Part shown: piece by piece, positions 54,355 through 63,900 of the stretch
Layout: each line of letters begins with the position of its first letter
Numbering within the stretch: the stretch's first letter is position 1
Made by a program: the position numbers and the translations under genes
NCBI GenBank assembly: GCA_963921425.1
Contig: OY992832.1
Coordinates: 27,617,489 to 27,681,488, forward strand
DNA from: Dryas octopetala
Taxonomy: Eukaryota; Streptophyta; Magnoliopsida; Rosales; Rosaceae
DNA: 64,000 bases
Direction of reading: 5' to 3'
The notes under the pieces: generated by a model
Databases searched by the model: none
The model's input: the letters and a program-made list of their open reading frames with translations, nothing else
Told to the model about the DNA's origin: nothing

Positions 54355-57061
54355 TGTGAGACCCAAAATTTTCCAAATTTATTTTGGGATTTTTCTTTAA
54401 TTTCTAGAATTTTTCTAGAAATTTGTTTGGCGGAAAATCGTATTTTTCACCTTAAGCTTTAATTGTTTGACCAACTTTGACTAGAGTTTTGACCCAAGTT
54501 AGACCTTTAAAAGGTGGTACTTTTACTCACGAACCCAACGGAGCAAGTCTCGTATTATTCCGAGTCCGGGAGATTATTTTATGAATTTCCCAAAATTTCA
54601 TTTTTAAAAGCATTTTATCTTAGTTTGTGGAGCTTGAAATTTTCGAAATTTTTCTAAAGGGAAAATTGGTAATTTGACCTCATAGTTAATTAGTACTAGT
54701 CGATACGAGTCCGTAGTATTTTTCGGGGTATTTTTCCGAGTCCCGAGCTATTTTTAATTAATTTTTGAAGTTGAGAAAAATAGGAAAAAGAAAATAAAAT
54801 AGGAAAAACACCAGATCGCGCCACGTGGCACGATCTGGAGCGTCCAACGATGCATGGCAGCAAGATCTGATGGCTGCATGTGCAGCCAAGTGTCAAAGCC
54901 TTCGCCACGTGTCAATTTCTCATTGGTCAAAGTTATGACGGTTGACTTGAGTCAACCCAGTCAACTCGGATGAGTCAACCGAGTTGACTCACTCACTCTT
55001 CCTATAAATAGCAGCGCACCCCCCAGCTGATTTTCATCCCATTTCAGCCGCACGCTTCCCAAGAGAGAGCTTCTCTCTCCTCTCTCCTCTTTTCTCTCTC
55101 TTCTTCAATTTTGTTTTGAGTTTATCTTGAGTTCTGGAGCTCCGATCGACGATCCGATTTCGCCTACGCGATCGTGGCGACGAGCTCTTCAATTCTAGTA
55201 GTGTGAAGGCTATGTTTTGGTGAAGTTTTAAAAAAAATCATTTCTGAGCTCCATAGGTAATTTCTTGATCCCTGTCGAATTTCTGCTAAAATTTTGTTAA
55301 ATAAATCTCTTGTTAATTAGGCTATTTTAATCTTATTATTTAGCAAGACTAGTAGTACCGAGACTCTGCTCGTGGGAAGTCTTCAACAGGTATACCCTTA
55401 ACCCAGCTTATTTAATCTGCTGTTGTTTAAGTGGTAGTTATAGACGAAACACCGTTTAACTGTTGTTATTAAATGAACTTAATAAATATTGAGGCCATAT
55501 CAGTGGTAACCAAATAACGTGATGACTAAGGTCAGTCCATGAGCATACATGCGTTGGGTACTGAGCCAGAGCTCCCTCAGTTTCCCCATGCACTGACCTG
55601 GTCACGTTGTAAGGTTCATATCTGATCAACCTCCTTGACAATAAATTAAAATAAACTTAGAAACCACACGGTCTGACATGACTGTCTGCCTCGGGGAGCA
55701 GGGTCATGCCGGATCAAGAATTTAGAGAAGCCTAGCAAGTTACGCTAGTGCCAAACCTCTAAATTTTACCTGGTCTTAACAGACAAGGCCGAGAGTACGT
55801 TTAGTACGTTCCTAATAGCTGTCGTCGGATTCGGATCTCCAGTTTCCCAACAGGTACAAGTGGGACCCAAACACAGGAAAGGGATCAGGCAGGGGACACA
55901 CTTTGGTAAAGCAGGTAGGGGGAAAGTACCATATCCCGGTTATTGGATTTCCTGCCTATTTTCGTACTATATGTATATGAAAATGTCTTTCACAGAGAAT
56001 GTGCATGATTTTTGTATGGCATATTTGTGTGATTTTCTGTGTGATACCTTGGACGACCTGAGAGTAACGGGCACGTGTTGTGACCTTGGGTTTCGATCCC
56101 CTAAACCTCCGGAGGGGTAAGTACGGACTGGTTAGTCGAATGTCCTTCTGGGGAGGCTAACCAATGTGGTATTACCAGGTAAATGGATACTCTCACCACA
56201 GTATCAAGGTGGTGGTTGAATTTCCGATACTGGTGGTTGGCCTGTATGTGATCGGTCGCAGGTATGTTTCTGAACTATGTCACGTGACAGGAAGGATTTT
56301 CACTGAAAAAGATGTATGAGCATGCAAAGGCTTTACTCACTGATTATTGGCATAATTATCTTTATCATTACTGGCTTTGGTTACAATATTATTGATATTG
56401 ATACCCTGTTTTTGGGTGTGCATTGCTTTTAAACTGTTTTCCTTGAAATCCTATATCTTCGAGTATTGCTTTCAAACCTAACCAGGATTTTCCCTCGAGG
56501 GGAAGCGATGAACGTATGTGACGCTTACCCCCTACTGTACTCTTGTGAGTGCAGATAATCCAGTTGTTGGAGACCAAGATTGAGGTCGTGGGTGTGGCAC
56601 TTGCAGCTTGTCAGTTTCAGCCTTGCTATCTGGTTTAGATCCTTTCTTTGGATCCGTGGTGGTGTTTCTCTTTCATCCTCGTAGGTGGCATATCCCAATG
56701 GCTATCCATGAGTCCAATTTATTGCACCACTTTGTTGAAGACTGAATCACTCTGGCGTGGGTTGGACTATCCTGACATATCTGTTTATCTACTGTTTTAT
56801 TTTGTAGCATTAGGGTTAGTGTATTTGAAACACATAACCCTCACGGGTTGGTACTCTTTACTGTTATTTATAATATGAGGTATTTTCAGTAATTTCTTTC
56901 GCTGTATTTTTACTACTCTGATCCAACCCGGGTTCTTCAATAAAAAGGGCTTAACTCGTTTTAGAGAGCTTGGGAATATAATACTCGGGGTAAGGGGTAT
57001 TATAGTCTCAGGATCTTTAAGACGGGTGCCGCTGTGGTGTTCCCAGTTTCGGGGCGTCACA
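54355..57061 (+). repeat. 3' LTR of element Y
   Basis: 2707 bp, the same length as the 5' LTR and with every short ORF at the same offset. It ends GGGGCGTCACA, followed by TTTTT. An end at 57059 (GTCA) is the alternative; it would leave two unexplained bases before the duplication. Confidence 0.93.
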
Positions 57062-57150
57062 TTTTTAGTTAAGTCATTTTAGTTAGGTTTTATTTTTTGC
57101 TTTTTATTTTATTTTTGGTTATTGTTGAATTCTCTTGTTTTTGAGGTACA

Positions 57151-58801
57151 ATGGAGGATCCACGTTCGAAGATCACTCCTCCTACCCGTGAGGAAGTATC
57201 AAAGATATTGAACAAACAAAAGGGCACACCAAAGGTTATTCGAAAGGCATTGAGAGTGGTGTCCACTTTTGTTTCATTGCAAGGTAGTGATTCTGAAGTG
57301 GGACTTGAAAAAGAGAAACAAGAGAAGGAAGTTGAGAAGGAGGTGCAGCTGAAAAGACCATTGAGTGATTATTCATCTCCAACACTCCTTGCTCAACCTA
57401 CATGTATAGTCTATCCTCAAGTGGAGGCCGAAGAGTTTTAAATTCAAAGTGGAACAATTAAACTCTTGCCAATTTATTATGGACGTGAGGGTGAAGATCC
57501 TTATACGCACATCAAAGAGTTTTATGCTATTTGTGAGATTGGAAAGGTGAAAGGATTAAGTGATGAGCAAAGGAAGTTGAGATTATTTCCATTATCTCTC
57601 AAAGAAAAAGCAAAGAGTTGGTTGTATTCCTTGCAAATTGCTTCTATAGAATTATGGGAAGATTTGGCATCTAAGTTTCTTAAGAGATTCTATCCAGCTA
57701 GTAAGACTACTATTGTGAGTAAGCAGATATTAGGATTTACACAAGAGGAAGATGAAGTTTTCATGAAAGTTGGGAAAGGTATTAAGAGCTTTTAAATTCG
57801 TGTCCACATCACAATTTTGCCCCATGGATGCAGATTAATTATTTCTACGAGGGTTTAATGGAGCAAGATCGCACTATGGTGGATATGACTTGTGGAGGAG
57901 CATTAAAGGAAAAGACTTCTAAAGATGCATGGGCATTGTTTGACACATTGGCACTTAATTCTCAGCAGTGGAATAGGAAGAAAAGAACTACGAAGAAATC
58001 GACCATGGAAGTAGAAGTGGCTGAGCTTAAACAGATGATGCAGGTTATGATGGCTAATCAGGTTTCAAAATCGTCACAAGAGGAGTTGTGTAGTGAAGTT
58101 GAAAGAGTTCACTCTAGGCCGAGTACACCACCACCTGTCGAGCTAAGAAATACATACTTGGAAGAGATGATTGCTACACTAGCTCAGAGTACAACTTCAA
58201 TGTCTAATGATACAAAGTCTTTCATGAACAAAACGGAAGATCAGTTGAATGCTACAGCTAGAGCTATTTCAAGTTTGGAAGCCCAATTGGAACAAGTGAC
58301 CTTAACCTTGGATAAAGTGGTAAAGGGTGCACCAATCCATGATAAGGCTAAAGCAATAACTACTTTGAGAAGTGGGAGAGTTGTGGACAACAAAGTAGGT
58401 ACTAATCTGAACCCAAAGAGTGACAAGCAAGATGATGAGATTGTGATCTTGAATCCTAAGCAAGCTCAAAAGGATCAAGAGAAGTTTGTGGGAAATCAGG
58501 AAGCAAGTGAGAAAGTACAAGAGGAGCCCACGGTCACCTCAGGAAGTAAGCAAGCCGTGACTACCCCAGTTATTCCAAGGGCCCCGTTACCGTTTCCCCA
58601 ACGCCATAGGAAGCAATTTAAGGATAATCAAGCTAAGGAAATCCTGGACATGTTTAAGAAAGTGGAGATCAATATTCCTTTGCTTGATGCCATCCAACAG
58701 ATTCCTAAGTATGCTAAGTTTTTGAAGGAATTGTGCACTCACAAGAGGAAGTTCAAGGAACATGAGCAGGTTGCTCTAAGTGAAGAGGTGAGTGCTGTAT
58801 T
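57151..58801 (+). pseudogene. Gag of element T, disrupted
   Basis: Starts MEDPRSKITPPTREEVSKIL. A stop at 57439-57441, then the capsid-like region (GEDPYTHIKEFYAICE, LRLFPLSLKEKAKSWLYSL, LKRFYPASKT). A stop or frame change near 57793-57830, then WMQINYFYEGLMEQDRTMVD and a long charged tail with ITTLRSGRVVDN. No clear CCHC zinc knuckle is visible. The order of blocks matches the Gag of element B, with low sequence similarity. It is cut at 58801 by CACTA E, just before protease; reading resumes in phase at 63901. Confidence 0.85.
58799..58801. other. 3-bp target duplication of CACTA E, left copy
   Basis: ATT, repeated at 63898-63900. Confidence 0.85.
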
Positions 58802-59035
58802 CACTACAAGAAAAAACACTTTTAACAACATGAAATTAACAACGTGCAATGAAAACACCTTGTGAAATGTGACATTCAACAACGTGCTTTTAAAACACAT
58901 TGTTGTATTGGTCATTTACAAGTGATTGACAACGTGCGCTCTTTGCACGTTGACATAAGTGGAATCAACAACGAGGTTTGCACGTTGTGGATGGGTTTAC
59001 CAATGACAACATGAAAGCATGTTGTTATAAGTTTG
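58802..59035. repeat. Left subterminal repeats of CACTA E
   Basis: ACAACGTGC, ACAACATG, GCACGTTG and CAACGAGG variants, often as face-to-face pairs (for example ACAACGTGCGCTCTTTGCACGTTG at 58930-58953, split by 6 bases). Confidence 0.85.
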
Positions 59036-59351
59036 TAAGCAAATAAATAAAAAAAATTTAGACTGATATACATTTGGGTTCCCTCCAGAGCTCACGCCCA
59101 AAATTCAGAAAAAACAGTGTTCAGACAAAACCCTAACCTTCTCTCCTCTCGCTTCGTACTCTCTCCCCACGCCTGAATCGATCCTTCCGTCCTGGCCTTT
59201 CTTCCTCTCTTCCTCTCTTCCTCTCGTCCTCAACAGAAGCCTACACACTGGTCATCATCTGTATCCAGTGAGCGACATTGAGCCAGTACACAGAGACATG
59301 AGCTAAGCTCCATTGGACAGAGAGTGACGGCGTCGTTTTGAAGAGAAGAAG
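59036..59351 (+). other. Leader-like sequence upstream of the ESSS-like fragment
   Basis: CT-rich from about 59140 to 59230 (CTCTCCTCTCGCTTC, TTCCTCTC repeats) with AAAACCCTAACC near 59127, as in plant 5' leaders. It probably was captured together with the gene. No TATA box can be placed with confidence. Confidence 0.45.
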
Positions 59352-59757
59352 ATGAACACAGACATTACTGCGTCGGAGAAGCCAGAGTACCTGGTCTTTG
59401 ATCGGAACCCTCCATTCACCAAAGTGGTCGGCAACTTCAGCACCCTTGACTACCTCTGCTTCGCCACCACCGCCGTGTCTGTCACCGTAGGCTACCTCTC
59501 CGATCTCTCTCTCTCTCACCCTTTTTCTATTTCTTGTTTGTTTTTTTCAAAGAAGGTAGTAACTTTTGTAAATGATTTTTATTTTATTTAATTTGTGCAA
59601 TAATTATAGGGATTAAGCCAGGGATTAAAGGCCGTCAATGGTGACCGGAGGTCTGATTGGGGTGATGGGCGGGTTCATGTACGCTTATCAGAATTCGGCG
59701 GGTCGTATCATGGGCTTCTTCCCCAACGATGATGAGGTAGCCCGTTACAAGAAATGA
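59352..59757 (+). pseudogene. Captured complex I ESSS-like subunit gene, both coding exons
   Basis: Exon 1 (59352 to about 59497) reads MNTDITASEKPEYLVFDRNP then PPFTKVVGNFSTLDYL and SVTVGYLS. Exon 2 (about 59610-59757) starts GIKPGIKG. Near 59630 one base seems to be missing, and the next frame reads MVTGGLIGVMGGFMYAYQNS and FFPNDDEVARYKK to a TGA at 59755-59757. This matches the small plant protein annotated as the ESSS subunit of mitochondrial NADH:ubiquinone oxidoreductase (from memory). A genomic copy with intron, nearly full length. The exon 1 donor is not an obvious GT (CTCTCCGATCT) and VSV is preceded by a changed stretch. Confidence 0.82.
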
Positions 59758-60689
59758 AATAAAATCAATCTTACTTTTTTTAGTGTTTTTTTTAATAATC
59801 AGACTGTTCCTTTTTTGTGCTCTGAATTTATTGATGGGTTTATGGATTCCAAGTCAATGCTGTGATTTAGGTCTGAAAAATGTCATTCAACTGATAATAA
59901 AATATTGTTATGAGCTCCTCATTCTGAAATTCTATGCAAGTAATCGAATATTTTGTTTTGTGGTGTTAGCTCTCAACAATGTGGTCTTGTTAGTGCTTTC
60001 CTCATGCTTCTTCGTGACTTGGTTCTAATTATTGACTTCCTTCTTTTTGCATTATTTGTTAGCTTATAGCTTAGCTTAGCAGCACTCTTAGTGGATTCAT
60101 TTATTCAATTGGGTCAAACTTAGTATGTAGTTTCCAGAGCTTTGTCTCCCTTTAATTTGTGTGATTATTGCTTAAGAATATGAGAAATTTGAGTAAATTG
60201 ATGCTGATGCTGATGAGAATCTGAGTTTTAATGGTTTCTGTGGACTTTTAAGGTTTTGAAGATTAGGAATTTTATGCAAAAAATGAAAAACTCAAATTTA
60301 ATTGGGGAAATGAAGATTTCACTTTTATTGTGGTTCTTGTTGTGAGTTTTAGAACTATGGAACACGGACATCTGAAAACAGAAAAAACACAATTGTTTAA
60401 AATAGTGTAGGGGTTGAGCTATAATTTAGGATGTTAGTTTTCTTTCCTAATGAACTGAGCTATAATAATATTGGGTAGGAACCGTAAGATGGTTTCAGAT
60501 ATGTGGAAAAATTGAGCTGTAAACCTTGGACTCAAAAATTGAGAGAGAGAGAGAGAGAGAGAGATATATATATATATATATATAAAGTCCTCTCTTATCA
60601 AGAAAAAGAAAGTTTCTTTGCTGGTGGGTCTGAGAAAGTTTGTCTTGTAAGATTTTTGAGGGTGTGGGGAAGAAGATTATTGGGTGGGG
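59758..60689 (+). other. Intergenic interior of CACTA E with a GA/TA microsatellite
   Basis: AT-rich, probably 3' flank of the ESSS-like gene and 5' flank or leader of the WLIM gene. A (GA)n run followed by (TA)n lies at 60541-60583. No protein recognised. Confidence 0.5.
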
Positions 60690-60790
60690 ATGGCAACATT
60701 TGCAGGGACTATCCAGAAGTGCAAGGCATGTGAGAAGACTGTCTACTTGTTTGATCAGCTCACTGCTGACAACTAATTCTACAAAATTAA
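60690..60790 (+). pseudogene. Captured start of a WLIM-type LIM-domain protein gene
   Basis: Reads MATFAGTIQKCKACEKTVYL then FDQLTADN, the start of plant WLIM1-type proteins, with the first CX2C pair of LIM domain 1. A TAA follows ADN directly and similarity fades within about 20 bases (FYK). These proteins bundle actin filaments and also occur in the nucleus. Only about 28 codons of the roughly 190-residue protein are present. Confidence 0.8.
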
Positions 60791-60875
60791 TATCCTCTAT
60801 TGATCAAACTTTTTTGTGGAAAATATCTACATTCTTTAAGTTACTGAACTTTATGTATGAAACATAATATATCAG

Positions 60876-60971
60876 GAAGGTGTCACCATTGAAATAGCAG
60901 AGGCTGTAGTAGGAGCCTTGAATGGTGAACTTTCTGCAACTGCTGTCAATGCTCCCATGGTCCCTGCTGAG
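60876..60971 (+). pseudogene. Captured exon of D-3-phosphoglycerate dehydrogenase
   Basis: A 96-bp exon between ATCAG and GTATGT, open throughout: EGVTIEIAEAVVGAL then NGELSATAVNAPMVPAE. It matches the segment following the NAD-binding domain of plastid phosphoglycerate dehydrogenase, first enzyme of the phosphorylated serine pathway. Both splice signals are intact. No other exon of the gene is visible nearby. Confidence 0.87.
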
Positions 60972-62579
60972 GTATGTGATGCATGGTACATCATTCCCAT
61001 TAACCAATGAATTATAGTAATTCATACCAAAAGATTAAGCTGAAACATGGTTCATGTCCTTAGATTGTGTCAGAGCTGGCTCCACTCTTGTAATGGATTA
61101 TATGGTTTCCAGTGATCCATCTGCTATTATTATTTTTTTTTTTAATTTGGATTTTATGTCTTTATATTTTTATTTCCCATTAGTTATAATGAATTTCTGT
61201 CTGCCATTAGTTCTTGCCTGATTTGGTTTGCTATTGCCAGGACAGTTGTTTGGAAGTGTTGTATAAAAATAATGGACTCAATTTCTGCCTTCAATAGCTA
61301 TAATTTTGCATCTGGAAGTTGGGCTAATTTTTTTTTTTTTTGTTGGTATAATGGGGGTTGAGAAGCTAATTCATGACTTCTGTTTTGTAAAGTTCAAAAT
61401 ATTGTGTTGGAGAGCTAATTCACTTTCTTTTCTTACAACTGACTGACTTGGAGAGGTCTAACAGTCTAAAAAAATTGTGGTTCCTTCTTCCATTTTGTGA
61501 AATATATTGACAGTCCTTAAGTCCTATCATAGAATTGAATATTCCCTTTCTGTCCAATGTGTAATCAATGGGTTTGGTCAAAGGATCTTTCTGATTTTAC
61601 TCAACAACCATGGTCCAAATCTGTAAGCTCGTACTCACAGGGAAATTTGGAGACAATTCTGTCATGAATCTGTGTAAGTTTTGGACAAATTTGTGCTAAG
61701 ATAAGGGTGTGGGGTCCTATTGGCTTTACAAATAAGAAAGCTTGCTTATGCATGACATATCATTCACTACTATGATGTCCTTTTGAGGCACGGTGACCAA
61801 ATGTTTGTCATATCCAAAACTTAAATGAGTCAAGTTAAATCAATCATTTAAAAAAAAGAAAAAGAAAATTGCAATCGTGGCTGATCCAGGAACTTTGATG
61901 CTCCAATGCGCATATCCTGAGGCATTTCAGGTTTAGAAAAAAATCAAGGGTTGGATAACTTGCCTTAAAAAGGTGGACCTCGTTTATATTATATCCACTG
62001 CATGGCTCTTGATAGTCGCTCATACTGACAGGCTTGCATATGCATCACTTAAATATACCTTTTCCTTTTCTTTTTTTGCCACAATATACCTTTTCCTTTT
62101 AAATTTAATTTATTCCTACATTTGTGCTCTTGAGAATAACTTAAAAAGTATGCATGCACACAATTAAGAGTAGATAAAATTTGTATGATGGCAATAGAAA
62201 TCACAATTCTCCAATTTTGTTTGGTAGGTGATTTTTTATTTTATTTTATGGATATTAACTTATTTATTAATGTGCTACAGTTCTTGAAATGGTGATTATC
62301 TTTGGTGATGTCTCATTTGTTTTAGCCAAGAGGTGGTAACAATGTCACATATGGTCCCTGAGTTAATATGGAAATTGTACTACTTGGACAAGTAAATATG
62401 AATCCTTTATGTGCTTAACAAATGAAAGAATTATTTTCCTTTCTTTTTCTTTCCCTTAATCCTTTGCTTCAGTTAAATGTAGAAGTTTAGCATTAATTGT
62501 GTCATGTTTGGAGTAAATCTTTTTTTGTTTGTGTTTGTTTTAATCTTGAAGTGAGCCTTTTTCTCTTATTCCATTGCAG
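60972..62579 (+). other. Long AT-rich, intron-like interior of CACTA E
   Basis: About 1.6 kb with poly-T runs and no convincing exon. Short ORFs such as 61973-62167 have no recognisable domain. It may be intron sequence of the captured genes. Confidence 0.5.
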
Positions 62580-62892
62580 ATATGTAAATGATGGGAGACC
62601 CTTCTGGCAATATAGAGCCAGTTCTTCCACTGGCTGCTCAGATTCTCAGTACTTTGAAGAACTTTATAACTACTATACAACTGACAAGGTTGGGTGATCT
62701 ATAAGTACCATTTTCTGTATGACATGTAGAAATGTGAATTTGGTTATGATATTTTCTCTGATTTTTTTTTTTCCATAGGCTTGGCACCTCTGTGATCCTG
62801 AAGTTGAGAAAGTATTCGAAGCTCTAAGAAAAGCAGGTGTCAAAGTAGCTGTTGTCTCAAATTTTGATACCCAATTAAGACCACTTTTGCAG
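62580..62892 (+). pseudogene. Captured exons of a HAD-type hydrolase (HDHD3-like)
   Basis: Exon 62580-62688 lies between TTGCAG and GTTGGG and reads YVNDGRPFWQYRASSSTGCS then YFEELYNYYTTDK. The next exon starts at 62779 after CATAG and reads AWHLCDPEVEKVFEALRKAG then VKVAVVSNFDTQLRPLL. VVSNFD is the HAD motif II (Ser/Thr/Asn position). Motif I with the nucleophilic Asp lies upstream and is missing. It matches the plant haloacid dehalogenase-like hydrolase domain 3 type. Similarity stops at RPLL, near 62890, where another sequence is joined. Confidence 0.85.
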
Positions 62893-62997
62893 GCTCTAGA
62901 GATGCAGGCTGTGATGCTTGGCTTTGGGGAAGTGATGTTCACTCCTTTAAGGAGTTACGTTCTCATCACATCTCTACTACACTATGGGATGTTTGGG
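62893..62997 (+). other. Exon-like segment joined to the HAD fragment
   Basis: After TTTTGCAG the frame reads SRDAGCDAWLWGSDVHSF then KELRSHHISTTLWDVW, and ends at a GTAAGG donor near 62998. It is out of frame with the HAD exon and does not look like HAD sequence. It may be a fifth captured fragment. I cannot name its source. Confidence 0.45.
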
Positions 62998-63589
62998 TAA
63001 GGGTGTTTACGATGTGTAATTTACAATGTCCTAAAAAACCTCTAGGAACATGGGCCTATCATGGGTCATATTCTTGAAAATAACACTTCAGGTTATTACT
63101 ATGCCATAATTTCAGCCTCAGTTGATATGCAATTTTCCTATGTTTTTCCTTGTATTCAGTGCAATCATACATGTCACTCCCCCTCTTACTCTCTTATTTT
63201 CTCAACTCTGTATGTTTGTAGTGGTGACCCCAAGATGGACTCTCTACTCTCCTATCTCAATTTCAATATATTCAAGGTGGGATGGTGCTGTTGGTGTTAG
63301 TATATTGAAGAACAAAATTGGCAAATAGGTCACACACCACATTTTGTAATGCAAGGTGTCCAACTTCAGTATTTTCTAATTTCCTTTCATATGAAGAATT
63401 GGTGGATGTTTAATTCTCTTAACTAAATTTCTATATATTTTAGTTATCTTTTCACTGGGAAATAACTTGTGATTGGTGAATTAATGAGATGTATTTTCTT
63501 TTGGTATATAAGATTCATTATGGATATAAATTTTGGTTGTAGCATAGGTCATGTTTGTCAATATATTTTTTTTTTTTTATAAAAATATT
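62998..63589 (+). other. AT-rich interior of CACTA E
   Basis: No recognisable coding. The two overlapping ORFs near 63061-63328 show no domain. Confidence 0.45.
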
Positions 63590-63897
63590 GTATAACAACG
63601 TGCATGGTATGTTGTCAAAAGATTCACTACAACGCACGTTGTCGAAACTGTACTACAACATGCGTCGTGCGTTGTGACTTATACATTAGACAACGTGCAA
63701 ACGTTGTCGTTTCTCCGTTTGTACATTTGGTTATATGTATTAACAACGTGTTCGTGATCTTTTGACAACGTGTGATGCACGTTGTTAATTGTTCCAGACT
63801 ATTAACAACTACGGATTCGACAGCGCGGGAGTGCACGTTGTCAAAAGTCTTTAACATCGCGAAATACACGTTGTCAAAGGGTTTTTTTCTTGTAGTG
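63590..63897. repeat. Right subterminal repeats of CACTA E
   Basis: At least eight ACAACGTGC / GCACGTTGT variants in both directions between 63595 and 63880, many in face-to-face pairs, then TTTTTTTCTTGTAGTG. Confidence 0.85.
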
Positions 63898-63900
63898 ATT

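Larger units (their letters stand above)
46960..57061 (+). mobile_element. Complete young chromovirus-type Ty3/gypsy retrotransposon Y
   Basis: 10,102 bp: LTRs 46960-49666 and 54355-57061 (both 2707 bp, offset exactly 7395), primer site, one long gag-pol frame with a single internal stop, chromodomain-like C-terminus and polypurine tract. All LTR blocks compared by eye are identical except the last bases (GTCAGA against GTCACA). The near-identity points to a very recent insertion. It lies in the leader of element T. Confidence 0.95.
58802..63897. mobile_element. Pack-type CACTA transposon E with at least four host gene fragments
   Basis: Inverted ends CACTACAAGAAAAAA on both sides, ATT duplication, and palindromic ACAACGTGC / GCACGTTGT subterminal repeats that differ from the GATATC type of C and D. 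Length 5096 bp, no transposase. All four recognised fragments lie on the + strand: ESSS-like (59352-59757), WLIM-type (60690-60790), phosphoglycerate dehydrogenase (60876-60971) and HAD-type hydrolase (62580-62892). It sits at the gag-protease junction of element T. Confidence 0.94.
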
